From NCBI RefSeq assembly GCF_024347075.1, contig NZ_AP024900.1, forward strand, positions 744,001-808,000: a stretch of 64,000 nt of DNA. Reading direction: 5' to 3'. The notes beneath the pieces were generated by a model. The model worked only from the letters and a program-made list of their open reading frames with translations, had not been told where the DNA came from and ran no database searches. Numbering within the stretch: the first letter of the stretch is position 1; each line of letters starts with the position of its first letter. Position numbers and translations under genes: made by a program. The DNA comes from Vibrio rarus. Lineage in GTDB: Bacteria > Pseudomonadota > Gammaproteobacteria > Enterobacterales > Vibrionaceae. This document shows, piece after piece, positions 28,576 through 37,508 of this stretch.

Positions 28576-29514
28576 CTATAACGTGGTGACACTGGCGGGC
28601 AAAATCTGCTGTGCGACTAATTTCTTCAGCAACTGCTGCGTTTGCTGTCTAAAGTAATCTCGTAACAATCTTACTGTTGGTGTGATGGATTGCCTACTCG
28701 GGCAGACTAACCAAAGTTCAGTGGATTCGGCGGTAAATTCCGGGAGAACATTGATCACCCGCCCTGAGAGTAAATCGTCTGCCATATCTAAACAGGATTT
28801 GATCGCAAAGCCATGACCTGTGACGCACCAACGACGTACCAAATCGCCATCATTTGAGGCTCTATTACCGGTAAGTTTGACTTTAAAGCTTTGCTCTTGC
28901 TGTTGAAAGCGCCATTCATTTTGAACAATGTCACCTAATTGATAAAAGAGCCCATTATGCTGTTTTAGCTCATCTGGGTGGGTGGGGGTGCCATGTTGTT
29001 CTAAGTAGGATTTAGTGGCGCATAAAAGTCGGGGCACATTGCAGATTTTAAACCCATACATGCTGGCATCAGTAGGCCGGCCATAGCGTAGTGCCATATC
29101 CACAGAGTCTCGATAAAAATCAATATTACTGTCGCTGATGTTACTGCGCAGTTTGACTTGAGGGTGCGCTAGAAGAAACTCATCAATCCAAGGGGTGATG
29201 ACATTTCGCCCCAGATCGGAGGAAAGGGCAATTCTAATTTCACCGCCGAGGACATCCAGATCATCCTCAACATTTAGCTTCGCTTTATCTAACAGTTGTA
29301 AGGCTTGTTCGCAGAGGGGTAAATATCGTTCTCCGGCCGGTGATAAGCGTAATTGTCGGGTGGTGCGAATAAAGAGCTCCACTCCGACCGCTTTTTCTAC
29401 TCGTTTGATGGCAGCGCTAGCGGTCGCCATTTGCATGTCTAAACTGTTGGCCGCCGCGGTAATGCTACGAAATTCAGCAACTTTAAGCAGCACCTTAAGG
29501 TCATTTAATAACAT
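28576..29514 (-). CDS. LysR-family transcriptional regulator
   Basis: A 312-residue LysR protein. The N-terminal winged helix has LKVLLKVAEFRSITAAANSL and ATASAAIKRVEKAVGVELFIRTTR, followed by the periplasmic-binding-like effector domain (GGEIRIALSSDLGRNVI). It starts ATG at 29514, with a helix-turn-helix at the usual position. Its target is not obvious: it is on the same strand as the YihU-like gene and divergent from the radical SAM gene 105 bp away, which is the more classical target position. Confidence 0.9.
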   Translation of the reverse strand: MLLNDLKVLLKVAEFRSITAAANSLDMQMATASAAIKRVEKAVGVELFIRTTRQLRLSPAGERYLPLCEQALQLLDKAKLNVEDDLDVLGGEIRIALSSDLGRNVITPWIDEFLLAHPQVKLRSNISDSNIDFYRDSVDMALRYGRPTDASMYGFKICNVPRLLCATKSYLEQHGTPTHPDELKQHNGLFYQLGDIVQNEWRFQQQEQSFKVKLTGNRASNDGDLVRRWCVTGHGFAIKSCLDMADDLLSGRVINVLPEFTAESTELWLVCPSRQSITPTVRLLRDYFRQQTQQLLKKLVAQQILPASVTTL

Positions 29515-29619
29515 TTACTCAATCCATTTTTGAAAATATATCAATTAATATAGTGTTTTTTGTTGAACTCACAAGTCATACCATAGCCATCATCATTTAA
29601 AAATAGACGAGTCGTTGTC

Positions 29620-30648
29620 ATGCCATCACTTAATTTCCAACAAGGGCCAATTCGCCCCCCTTCAGAAGCAGAAAGTTTATTAATTAGAACGACACAAGGG
29701 TGCCCTTGGAACAAGTGCAGTTTTTGCACTTTATTTGAAGGTATGTCCTTTTCTATACGTTCTGTTGCCGATATCAAGCGTGATATTTGGGCGGCTAAGG
29801 CCTTTTATAAACAGCGAAAATTTACCACCTGCTTTTTGCAAGATGGTGATTCATTTGCCATGCCAACAGAAGATTTACTCGAGGTTTTAGCCACCCTTAA
29901 ACAGGCATTTCCTGAGTTGCAACAAATCAGTTCCTACGGGCGCGCCCAGACGATGACCAAGAAAACGGCTACAGAAATGAAAGCCATATGTGACGCGGGT
30001 TTAAATATGCTGTATTGCGGTATGGAATCCGGCTCGGCTCAAGTATTGAAGAAAATGAAAAAAGGCATTACCCCTAAATCAATTCTTAAATCGGCTGAGT
30101 TTGCCAAGCAAGCGGGCATGAAAATGATGACCTTTATCATTATGGGGTTAGGGGGCAAGGAGTTGTCTGATGATCACGTGCAACAAACCGCACAACTGTT
30201 AAATCAGATTAATCCACATGAAATACGTGTACTGTCATTGGCGGTTAAGCCGGGGACGGATTTGGATGATATGGTGCAAAAAGGGCTGTTTACGCCTTTA
30301 ACTGAGCAGGAGATGGTAGCCGAGCAACAAGCATTAATTGAACAGTTACAAGGCATTGATAGCCAATATGGTAACTTCCATTCCATCAACTTACTTATGG
30401 AGTTGAGTGGGCGTCTTCCTGAGGATAAAGCCTCATTGTTATCGACCATAGATCGCTTTTTTAGTATGAGCGAAGCCGAACAGAACAACTTTATTTTAGG
30501 GCGTCGAACTCACTATTATAACGCATTGAGTGACATGAATAACCGCTTGTATTTCGATACGGTGCAACAGCAACTATCGACACTTAGCCATCTTGATCCC
30601 CAAGCGCTGGCTGCGATGTTTTATCAGCTTCGCCAGCGGATGATTTAA
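29620..30648 (+). CDS. radical SAM protein
   Basis: A 342-residue radical SAM enzyme. The cluster motif is TTQGCPWNKCSFCTLF, i.e. Cys-x4-Cys-x2-Cys, a known variant in the Elp3/YgiQ-like branch rather than the usual x3 spacing. Next come the SAM-binding GMESGSAQVLKKMKKG segment and the KMMTFIIMGLGG strand. The C-terminal region, rich in Gln and Leu, has no recognised domain. The reaction is unknown. Divergent from a LysR regulator. Confidence 0.85.
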   Translation: MPSLNFQQGPIRPPSEAESLLIRTTQGCPWNKCSFCTLFEGMSFSIRSVADIKRDIWAAKAFYKQRKFTTCFLQDGDSFAMPTEDLLEVLATLKQAFPELQQISSYGRAQTMTKKTATEMKAICDAGLNMLYCGMESGSAQVLKKMKKGITPKSILKSAEFAKQAGMKMMTFIIMGLGGKELSDDHVQQTAQLLNQINPHEIRVLSLAVKPGTDLDDMVQKGLFTPLTEQEMVAEQQALIEQLQGIDSQYGNFHSINLLMELSGRLPEDKASLLSTIDRFFSMSEAEQNNFILGRRTHYYNALSDMNNRLYFDTVQQQLSTLSHLDPQALAAMFYQLRQRMI

Positions 30649-30686
30649 GGTAAGCGTGGCAACGCATCCACGGTAATAGCCGCAAC

Positions 30687-30974
30687 TTAAGAGCTATGTA
30701 CGAACCAGCGACCAATATGGGTCGAGTAAAACTCATTTTCTCGCTGTGTACACCAACCTTTGGACAGTTTGCGACGGTTAAACTCACTGCCTATGGCCGC
30801 ATGAGTCTGATTGGTAGCGCGACCATAATATAAGGTATCGCAAAGCTGAATGTTGGTCATATGCTGTGGGTACACATTTATTGGGGATGTGTTCATATCC
30901 AGTTTTTTCGCTTGGTTGTGCGTACACCCGGCCAAGCTAAAGAAGAACAATAGAATAAAGCACCGTTTGACCAT
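30687..30974 (-). CDS. small lipoprotein of unknown function
   Basis: A 95-residue protein with a lipoprotein signal peptide (MVKRCFILLFFFSLAGC; lipobox LAGC, acylated Cys17) and a ~79-residue mature part containing two further Cys (QLCDTLYYG and KGWCTQRE) that could form a disulfide. No family recognised. The ATG at 30974 is preferred over 31010, as it starts directly before the hydrophobic region. It converges on the radical SAM gene. Confidence 0.6.
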   Translation of the reverse strand: MVKRCFILLFFFSLAGCTHNQAKKLDMNTSPINVYPQHMTNIQLCDTLYYGRATNQTHAAIGSEFNRRKLSKGWCTQRENEFYSTHIGRWFVHSS

Positions 30975-31206
30975 TGTCGTGAACCATATATTGCTAAAAA
31001 GAAACACCATTATGCAAGGTAACTGTGCGGTCTATGTCAAATTATCGACAGGAAATTAAAGGCAAAAAGCAGAGTGTAACTGAGTGTGTCAAACAGACAT
31101 AATTCACTGCAACAATGTGTGTATGACAAGGTAGTATTTAAAAGTATTGATATGTTTGATAACGATTTTTCCTCGTAACAATATCCAATAACAGCAGTAA
31201 CACATA

Positions 31207-31234
31207 AAGCACCATAGAAAATGGTGCGTTTTTT
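31207..31234 (+). terminator. terminator-like hairpin in the leader of the DD-carboxypeptidase gene
   Basis: Stem GCACCAT / ATGGTGC with a 5-base loop is followed by GTTTTTT, and it lies 25 bases upstream of the ATG on the same strand. Placed here it is not the end of an annotated gene, so it may end a short RNA or act as an attenuator. Confidence 0.55.
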
Positions 31235-31258
31235 GAATCCTACTGAACTTTTGAATCT

Positions 31259-32410
31259 ATGAATAAAAAACGGAACAGTTTTACTTTTGCAATTCTTGCC
31301 TCTTTTTCATTATCTATTACCGCCGCCCCCATGGCTGTACCAAACCCGCCATCGCTATCGGCTAAGGGCTATGTACTACTCGACTTCTATTCTGGGGAAA
31401 TCATTGCTGAGCAAAATTCGAGAGAACGCTTAAAGCCTGCCAGTTTGACTAAGTTGATGACCTCCTACACCGCAGGCCAAGAGCTTAATCGAGGTAATAT
31501 TTCAAAAAATGACAGCGTGACAATTAGCCGTAATGCTTGGGCAAAAAACTTCCCAGACTCATCGAAAATGTTTATTGAGGTGGGCAGTAACGTACAATTT
31601 AGTGATCTGTTACGTGGCTTGATCATCCAATCAGGGAATGATGCCTCCGTTGCAATTGCAGAGCATGTGGCGGGTTCGGAAGGAGCATTTGTCGACTTAA
31701 TGAACTCTTGGTCACAACGTTTACAGATGACGGATACGTATTTTGCGAACCCTCATGGCCTAGATGATCCTAACCAAATGACCACCGCTTACGATATGGC
31801 AAAGTTAGGGCAGGCATTAATTCGTGATGTACCGGATCTTTATCCCCTTTATAGTGAGCGATCTTTTACCTACAACAATATTACTCAGCATAACCGTAAT
31901 GTGTTACTTCGTGACAGAAGCATTAATGTTGATGGAATGAAAACAGGTTACACCTCAGGCGCAGGATACAGCCTAGTGAGCACCGCCACTAAGGGAGAAA
32001 TGAGGTTAATTTCTGTTGTATTAGGCACCTCCAGTGCCAGCACGCGTGCATCGGAAAGCAAGAGTTTGCTCAATTATGGTTTTCGTTTCTTTGAGACAAT
32101 CAAGCCTCACAGCGCAGAGACGGAGTTAACCAGTACACGAGTGTGGATGGGTAAGGATAACCAACTCAGTGCGGGTGTGGAGAAGGACATCTATATGTCG
32201 GTGCGCCGCGGAAGTGGAATAGAAGCCGTGGTTGATGTGCACCGTCAATTAAAGGCGCCTATTTATAAAGGGGACACCATTGGTTCTGTTAGCTATGTAG
32301 ACTCAAGCAAAAATGTATTAAAAACAACGCCCTTGATTGCGCTACATGACATACAACAGGGCAGCATATTTAAAAGGTTGTTCGATCACATTCGCTTACT
32401 GTTTGTTTAA
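31259..32410 (+). CDS. D-alanyl-D-alanine carboxypeptidase, PBP5/6 type
   Basis: A 383-residue periplasmic DD-carboxypeptidase that trims the terminal D-Ala of peptidoglycan stem peptides. It has a signal peptide (cleavage near TAA), the acyl-enzyme serine in S62-L-T-K65, the SGN motif at 125-127 and the KTG motif at 228-230. A C-terminal beta-domain (PBP5_C) and a final amphipathic tail (IFKRLFDHIRLLFV) anchor it to the inner membrane. This is DacA/DacC/DacD-like; which paralogue cannot be decided. There is no strong ribosome-binding site. Confidence 0.92.
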   Translation: MNKKRNSFTFAILASFSLSITAAPMAVPNPPSLSAKGYVLLDFYSGEIIAEQNSRERLKPASLTKLMTSYTAGQELNRGNISKNDSVTISRNAWAKNFPDSSKMFIEVGSNVQFSDLLRGLIIQSGNDASVAIAEHVAGSEGAFVDLMNSWSQRLQMTDTYFANPHGLDDPNQMTTAYDMAKLGQALIRDVPDLYPLYSERSFTYNNITQHNRNVLLRDRSINVDGMKTGYTSGAGYSLVSTATKGEMRLISVVLGTSSASTRASESKSLLNYGFRFFETIKPHSAETELTSTRVWMGKDNQLSAGVEKDIYMSVRRGSGIEAVVDVHRQLKAPIYKGDTIGSVSYVDSSKNVLKTTPLIALHDIQQGSIFKRLFDHIRLLFV

Positions 32411-32470
32411 GTACGCGCATTCACAGTTTTAATCTCGTTACATAGTTTTTTAATGTCAGTTAATGCAAAA

Positions 32471-32490
32471 TACAATCATTATCATTAACT
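32471..32490. promoter_or_regulatory. possible Fur box
   Basis: The stretch ACAATCATTATCATTAACT reads on the other strand as an AATGATAATGATTGT core, close to the Fur consensus built of GATAAT repeats. It lies 12-32 bases upstream of the NAD(P)-binding protein gene, where it would overlap a promoter. Confidence 0.45.
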
Positions 32491-32502
32491 GAGTGAGTGA
32501 CG

Positions 32503-33114
32503 ATGAAAAAAGTGTTTGTATTTGGTGCTTCCAGTGGCTTAGGTGCGGCGATTGTGGATCATTTTGTCGGTTTGGATTATGCGGTGACGGGGGTAGCTCG
32601 TCATCCTACTCACAATCCATTGCTAGCTAATATCTCAACAATTGCTTGTGATGCCACAAACAAGGTACAGGTGGAAGAGGCGGTTGCACAAATAGCAAAT
32701 GATGCTTGGGTTATTTCCACTATGGGCAGTTTTAAATCTGATAACCCTGTGGATTACCTTGGCCATCGATATTTAGTGGATGCATTACAAGCTAAAGGGG
32801 TAAAACGTTTTTTGTTGGTGACATCACTAGGCTGTGGCAAGAGTTGGCAGTACTTATCACCCCAAGCAAAAGCGATGTTTGGTGATTCGGTTCGAGAAAA
32901 ATCTTTAGCGGAGTCTTGGTTACAAAGCAGCACCTTGGATTACACTATTTTGCGACCAGGTGGGTTGCAAGATGGGCCGAGCAACGGACAAGGTGTTTTG
33001 TCGCAAGACACAGAGGTGCATGGCTCTATTTCACGTGGGGAAGTGGCTCATTTGATACAGCGCCTGTTGTTCTCTGAGACGAGTATCGGCCAAATCTATC
33101 AATGTGTGGAATAG
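32503..33114 (+). CDS. NAD(P)-binding protein of the atypical SDR (NAD(P)H-binding) family
   Basis: A 203-residue Rossmann-fold protein: KKVFVFGASSGLGAAIVDHF at the N-terminus is the dinucleotide-binding loop, and the region VKRFLLVTSLGCG plus YTILRPGGLQDGP matches the NAD_binding_10 (YtfG/BLVRB-like) group, which lacks the classical SDR Tyr-x3-Lys. The substrate is unknown. The ATG at 32503 is preferred over the GTG at 32497, with GAGTGAG upstream. A Fur-like box precedes it, so induction under iron limitation is possible. Confidence 0.7.
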   Translation: MKKVFVFGASSGLGAAIVDHFVGLDYAVTGVARHPTHNPLLANISTIACDATNKVQVEEAVAQIANDAWVISTMGSFKSDNPVDYLGHRYLVDALQAKGVKRFLLVTSLGCGKSWQYLSPQAKAMFGDSVREKSLAESWLQSSTLDYTILRPGGLQDGPSNGQGVLSQDTEVHGSISRGEVAHLIQRLLFSETSIGQIYQCVE

Positions 33115-33166
33115 GGTAAAATAGGGGATGGGTCGCAGTGTCTTTCGGCTGCGATGCGTTAAGGCG

Positions 33167-33215
33167 GTGGTGATTGCTCACTGTATACAGATAATGTCAT
33201 ACGAACAATCACCAC
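33167..33215. terminator. possible terminator between the NAD(P)-binding gene and the APE cluster
   Basis: A 10-bp perfect stem GTGGTGATTG / CAATCACCAC encloses a 29-base loop between convergent genes; a smaller CGCAG / CTGCG hairpin lies just to its left. There is no clear T tract. Confidence 0.4.
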
Positions 33216-33221
33216 TGTGAC

Positions 33222-34451
33222 TTATTGGGGCTGTTTTTTAAAAATCAGAGAGGTATTAATGCCCCCGAAGGCAAAGTTATTGCTCATAAAATACTCTACA
33301 TTGAGAGTGCGACCTTTATCTGTGATGTAATCTAGATCGCCACACTGCTCATCCAAGCTCTCTAAATTAAGAGTGGGGTTAAACCAATTACAGTGCATCA
33401 TTTCAATGCCTAACCATGCTTCTATTGCGCCACAAGCCCCAAGAGTGTGGCCAAAGTAACTCTTGAGCGAACTGATCGGCACTTTACCTAGAGCATTAGC
33501 CGTAGCGTTACTTTCGGCAATATCCCCGCGATCCGTTGCAGTGCCGTGAGCGGAAACATAATCAATTTTTTCAGGAGCCAGTTTTGCGTCACGCAGTGCC
33601 ATCTCCATACAGATTTGCATGGTTTCTCTTTGCGGTTGAGTGACATGGGTGGCATCGCAGTTACTGGCAAAACCAATCACTTCAGCGTAAATTTTGGCGC
33701 CACGCGCTTTAGCATGTTCATACTCTTCAAGGATCAGTGATCCTGCACCTTCACCTATCACCAAACCATCTCGGTCAGCATCATAAGGGCGAGGCGTGCT
33801 CTTTGGCGTGTCATTTTTTAAACTGGTAGCAAATAAGGTATCAAACACGGCTGATTCTGTCGGGCAAAGCTCTTCTGCACCACCGGCAACCATCACGGTT
33901 TGATAGCCATGCTTAATGGCTTCATAAGCGTAACCAATGGCTTGGCTACCAGAAGTACAAGCACTGCTGGTGGGGATCACGCGTCCCTTTAACCCAAAGA
34001 ACAAGCCCACGTTAACCGCTGCGGTATGGGGCATCATTTGCACATAGGTAGTGGCGGTAATGGCTTTAGTGGATTTATCGTTTAGCATCACGCCAAATGC
34101 ACCAATGGCATCGGTACTGCCGGTAGATGAGCCATAAGCAATGCCCGTTTGACCGTTGCTTAGTACCTCAGCGCCAATAAGACCGGCTTGAGTTAAGGCG
34201 TTTTCGGTTGCTACTGTGGCCAACTTAGAGACTCGGCCCATGCCACGAACTTGCTTACGCTTATAGTGCTTTGGCAGTTCAAAGTCATTAATGGGCGCGG
34301 CCAGTTTGGTATTTAGCCCTTCATATTGCTCAAAAGAGGGCATATATTGCGTTGCGTTTTCGCAAGCACGTAGTTTCGGTTCTATGCTTTCCCAGTCATC
34401 ACCAAAGGCGGTAACACCAGACATACCCGTTACAACAACTCTGTGTGTCAT
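33222..34451 (-). CDS. apeR: ApeR-like beta-ketoacyl-ACP synthase (aryl polyene cluster)
   Basis: A 409-residue FabF-type ketosynthase with the full Cys-His-His triad: Cys165 (SSACTSGSQ), His302 (SAHGTATD) and His335 (YFGHTLGA). It carries out decarboxylative condensation with malonyl-ACP during polyene extension; in characterised clusters ApeR is the second ketosynthase beside ApeO/ApeC. It is the last gene of a 17-gene minus-strand operon and overlaps the ketoreductase gene by 4 bases. It closely resembles housekeeping FabF, but its place in the cluster defines its role. Confidence 0.85.
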   Translation of the reverse strand: MTHRVVVTGMSGVTAFGDDWESIEPKLRACENATQYMPSFEQYEGLNTKLAAPINDFELPKHYKRKQVRGMGRVSKLATVATENALTQAGLIGAEVLSNGQTGIAYGSSTGSTDAIGAFGVMLNDKSTKAITATTYVQMMPHTAAVNVGLFFGLKGRVIPTSSACTSGSQAIGYAYEAIKHGYQTVMVAGGAEELCPTESAVFDTLFATSLKNDTPKSTPRPYDADRDGLVIGEGAGSLILEEYEHAKARGAKIYAEVIGFASNCDATHVTQPQRETMQICMEMALRDAKLAPEKIDYVSAHGTATDRGDIAESNATANALGKVPISSLKSYFGHTLGACGAIEAWLGIEMMHCNWFNPTLNLESLDEQCGDLDYITDKGRTLNVEYFMSNNFAFGGINTSLIFKKQPQ

Positions 34452-35173
34452 ATTAGACCTCCATTGACAGAAATGACTTGGCGCGTGACATAGCTTGCAA
34501 TGTCAGACATAAGGTAACTCACCAATCCTGCGACTTCTTCAGGTTCACCCATACGGCGCAAAGGCACTTGCGGAAGGGCATGCTCTTTAACATGCTCGTC
34601 AACCATACCGGTATCAATCAAACCTGGGGCAACACAGTTGGCGGTAATTTTTCGTTTAGCCAGTTCCAGAGCCAGTGATTTGGTCGCGCCGATGACGCCA
34701 GCTTTTGCCGCGCTGTAGTTGGTTTGCCCTCTGTTGCCCATAAGGCCAGAAACCGAAGTAAGGCAGACAATACGGCCCCCTTTACGTTTTTGTACCATAG
34801 GCATAATGCAAGGATGCAACACGTTATAGAAGCTATCTAAGTTGGTGTGAATCACACCATCCCACTCTTCTTCGGTCATGGCTGGAAACGCGGTATCGCG
34901 AGTAATACCTGCGTTATTGACTACGCCATAATAGGCCCCATGCGTGGCGATATCCGCTTCCAGTTCCGTGCGACATTGCTCACGATCACTAATATCAAAT
35001 TGAATGAGACGTCCTGTACCACCATTTTGTTCAATTACCGCTAAGGTATCTTTCGCACCATTAATATCACCCATATAGTGAACCGCAACGGTAAACCCAT
35101 CGCTGGCTAATTGAATGGCGATTGCTTTACCTATGCCTTTACTGGCACCAGTGACTAAAACTTGACGGGTCAT
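34448..35173 (-). CDS. apeQ: ApeQ-like 3-ketoacyl-ACP reductase
   Basis: A 241-residue FabG-type short-chain dehydrogenase: cofactor loop GASKGIG (9-15), NNAG (86-89), and catalytic Ser140/Tyr153/Lys157 (the last two in YSAAK). It reduces the beta-keto group after each condensation so the dehydratases can form the conjugated double bonds. It overlaps ApeP and ApeR genes by 4 bases each (ATGA type), indicating tight translational coupling. Confidence 0.85.
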   Translation of the reverse strand: MTRQVLVTGASKGIGKAIAIQLASDGFTVAVHYMGDINGAKDTLAVIEQNGGTGRLIQFDISDREQCRTELEADIATHGAYYGVVNNAGITRDTAFPAMTEEEWDGVIHTNLDSFYNVLHPCIMPMVQKRKGGRIVCLTSVSGLMGNRGQTNYSAAKAGVIGATKSLALELAKRKITANCVAPGLIDTGMVDEHVKEHALPQVPLRRMGEPEEVAGLVSYLMSDIASYVTRQVISVNGGLI

Positions 35174-35634
35174 TGTTGACTCCTGATTTTCATTTCTTTT
35201 AATTTCTCTTCAGAGGGTACGTACACATTGAGTTGACACGTGGCAACGACGTGCTTATCTAACTCAATGCGCGCAATAAAGACGGCCATACCATTATCTT
35301 CCATTAACTTCTCTGCATATATATCTAAAATTTGATTTTGTTGAAATGCATCGCAATGAGAAACATAGCGGCGACTACCCAGCAAAAAGCCTATTGCTGG
35401 GGCTTGCCCTTGTTGCATGGCATGATAGCCAGACCATGCAGCAATGGATTGAGCCATAAACTCAATACCCACATAGGCTGGAATACTGTTTGATTCGACA
35501 TTGAAGAAAGGGTTCTTCTGGCCAATTTGCACCTGACAGTGAATCGACTCTTGTTGAATATCTACTGCTCGGTCGATGAGGATCATGGGCTCATCATGCG
35601 GGAGCAGTTGTTGAATCTCAGGATAGTCAGTCAT
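35170..35634 (-). CDS. apeP: ApeP-like 3-hydroxyacyl-ACP dehydratase
   Basis: A 154-residue hotdog-fold protein: LLPHDEPMILIDRA at the N-terminus carries His13, and the central helix YVGIEFMAQSIAAWSG carries Glu58, the expected catalytic residues. In APE clusters ApeP acts together with ApeI to dehydrate the hydroxyacyl-ACP. It overlaps the ApeO gene by 8 bases and ApeQ by 4. Confidence 0.8.
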   Translation of the reverse strand: MTDYPEIQQLLPHDEPMILIDRAVDIQQESIHCQVQIGQKNPFFNVESNSIPAYVGIEFMAQSIAAWSGYHAMQQGQAPAIGFLLGSRRYVSHCDAFQQNQILDIYAEKLMEDNGMAVFIARIELDKHVVATCQLNVYVPSEEKLKEMKIRSQQ

Positions 35635-36811
35635 TTACGTAACCAAAAATTAAGCTGATGTTATTCCCACCAAAGGCAAATGAATTACTTAAAATCGCTT
35701 TTCCTTGTAGCGTTATTGGCGCTTCTACAAGGGATATCTCGATGTCGTCAGCCTTATCAATGCACTGTTGTTGGGGGAGGGGTAAATTGTATTTTAATAT
35801 ATGCCAGGCAATGGCCGCTTCTGTTGCGCTGGCCGCGCCTAATGTGTGACCGGTCAATGGTTTGGTCGAACTCACCGGTACCGCACTGCCAAACAAGCGA
35901 TAGATGGCTTTACTCTCCATACTATCGTTAAGGGGCGTGGCCGTACCATGCGCATTCACATAACCAATATCATGCGCTGCTAACCCTGCGTTATCTAAAG
36001 CTTTTTGCATGGCTTGTTCGGCTCCCAATCCTTCCGGTTGCGGCGCTGAAATATGGTAGGCGTCAGAACTGTCCCCTGCACCCAGTAGAGCAGTCTCAGT
36101 GCGCTGATAACTCAGTAGCATCAGGGCTGCAGATTCACCAATATTGATACCATTTCGAGAGGCCGAAAACGGCTGACAAAGGGTTGGTGATAAAGCTTCA
36201 AGGCTGTTAAAACCGTTTAAAGTGAGCTGACAAATAGAGTCAACGCCCCCCACCAACACCGCATCGACTAGGTGGCTATGTAGCAGTCTTTGCGCGCTAA
36301 TAAACACTCGCCCACTAGAAGAGCAGGCTGTTGAGACAGAGTAGCATGGACCGCTGAGACCAAAGTAGGCGGCAATAAAGTCACTGGTGTTGCCTAGCTC
36401 TTGTTTTTGATAGTGATAGTCCTCTGGGAAGTCACCACTATCTAGTTTGCTTTTATAGGCGATCTCACCATCGGCAATACCGGAGGTACTGGTGCCAATA
36501 ATAACGGCAATGCGATCAGCACCAAATTGTGCAATAGCCTGCTTCACTGAGTCTTCTATTTGCATCATTGCCGATAGCGCTAGGCGGTTATTGCGAGAGT
36601 TAAACGCCATAAGATGATTAGGCAGCGCGGGTAGGCTGTGCTGTATTCGGCCTATAACCGTTGCTGACTGGGTATTGAGTATATGATCATCGAGCACCAT
36701 GTTAGACCGTTGCTGGCCTGATAAACATGGGTGAATTTGCTCGTTGTGCATCCCCATCGCTGAGTGAAGGGCACAATCTTGAATAAAAATAGGTTGCGAT
36801 GTGTGTGTCAT
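35627..36811 (-). CDS. apeO: ApeO-like beta-ketoacyl-ACP synthase
   Basis: A 394-residue ketosynthase with Cys163 (STACSSSG), His288 (NAHGTATP) and His322 (LTGHTLGAA). Its N-terminus (FIQDCALHSAMGM) is divergent from FabF and typical for the ApeO branch, which pairs with the Cys-lacking ApeC as a KS/chain-length-factor heterodimer. It is preceded by the ApeN lipoprotein gene and overlaps the dehydratase gene. Confidence 0.85.
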   Translation of the reverse strand: MTHTSQPIFIQDCALHSAMGMHNEQIHPCLSGQQRSNMVLDDHILNTQSATVIGRIQHSLPALPNHLMAFNSRNNRLALSAMMQIEDSVKQAIAQFGADRIAVIIGTSTSGIADGEIAYKSKLDSGDFPEDYHYQKQELGNTSDFIAAYFGLSGPCYSVSTACSSSGRVFISAQRLLHSHLVDAVLVGGVDSICQLTLNGFNSLEALSPTLCQPFSASRNGINIGESAALMLLSYQRTETALLGAGDSSDAYHISAPQPEGLGAEQAMQKALDNAGLAAHDIGYVNAHGTATPLNDSMESKAIYRLFGSAVPVSSTKPLTGHTLGAASATEAAIAWHILKYNLPLPQQQCIDKADDIEISLVEAPITLQGKAILSNSFAFGGNNISLIFGYVND

Positions 36812-36824
36812 AATAATGGCTTAT

Positions 36825-37508
36825 CTATGGCGCGCTAATGGGGGCGCGAGTTGTTTTTTCAAATTGAAGTGTCGTAATAGTGATCGTGTAGTCATCCACT
36901 AACTGATGAAACACGATATTCCCCTTCAATCTATTTTTATCACTGTACTGGATATGGATAACCTCAGTCCCTTGATCATCATAGATGCTTCTGGAATGGT
37001 CATTATCAATTATTTTCCACCTTACCCCATTTAATGGGCCTTCCCAAGCAGAAACCGGCCACAGAGTAATCATTAAGTTGAATAATACTTGCTGTGGTTT
37101 TGGCAGTACACCATCTAAGCCTGTAAGCACATCAGTTGTGATCTCATCCCCTTGATATTCAACGGAAAGAATGCGAGTTCCCCATGATGAAAATCCAGCC
37201 AGAACCAGTGTATCTTGGTTAACTTGCAGCTGTACGGGCAGTTGCTGGGTTTGATCCGATTTACCGTTATGCCATGTTGCTTCGATGAGTTGACTGGCGG
37301 TAACGGAGTAACCTAATGACTGTGGTGTAGGTAAATGCACTTTATGTTGTGCGGTGATATTTACCGCAGGTGTGTGGTGCTGTGGTGTAGAGGTGCACGC
37401 GCCCAGTAACGTGCCCAGTATTAGGGTAAGCAGTATTTGGCTATATCGCGTCATTTTTCTGCATCTGTGACAGGTTAAGTGGTTTGCTAGAACTATGGAT
37501 AATTTCAT
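36825..37508 (-). CDS. apeN: ApeN-like DUF3261 lipoprotein
   Basis: A lipoprotein with a lipobox LLGAC and a ~190-residue mature domain of the DUF3261 type that is always found beside the MMPL exporter in APE clusters. Two starts are possible. The ATG at 37508 overlaps the upstream stop (TGATG) and has an AAGGAG box 3-8 bases upstream, but would give a long n-region; the internal ATG at 37454 gives a canonical lipoprotein signal (MTRYSQILLTLILGTLLGAC) with a weak ribosome-binding site. Probably an outer-membrane partner in pigment export or anchoring; not demonstrated. Confidence 0.75.
   Translation of the reverse strand: MKLSIVLANHLTCHRCRKMTRYSQILLTLILGTLLGACTSTPQHHTPAVNITAQHKVHLPTPQSLGYSVTASQLIEATWHNGKSDQTQQLPVQLQVNQDTLVLAGFSSWGTRILSVEYQGDEITTDVLTGLDGVLPKPQQVLFNLMITLWPVSAWEGPLNGVRWKIIDNDHSRSIYDDQGTEVIHIQYSDKNRLKGNIVFHQLVDDYTITITTLQFEKTTRAPISAP

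Noticed and set aside
29620..30648. Radical SAM gene damaged because of the Cys-x4-Cys-x2-Cys spacing
   Set aside because: This spacing with PWN between the first cysteines is a known family variant and the frame is otherwise intact, so it is not evidence for damage.
33222..36811. Housekeeping fatty acid synthesis genes (fabF, fabG, fabZ)
   Set aside because: Order KS-KR-DH-KS with the DUF3261 lipoprotein and MMPL exporter is specific to aryl polyene clusters; no plsX, fabD or acpP beside them.
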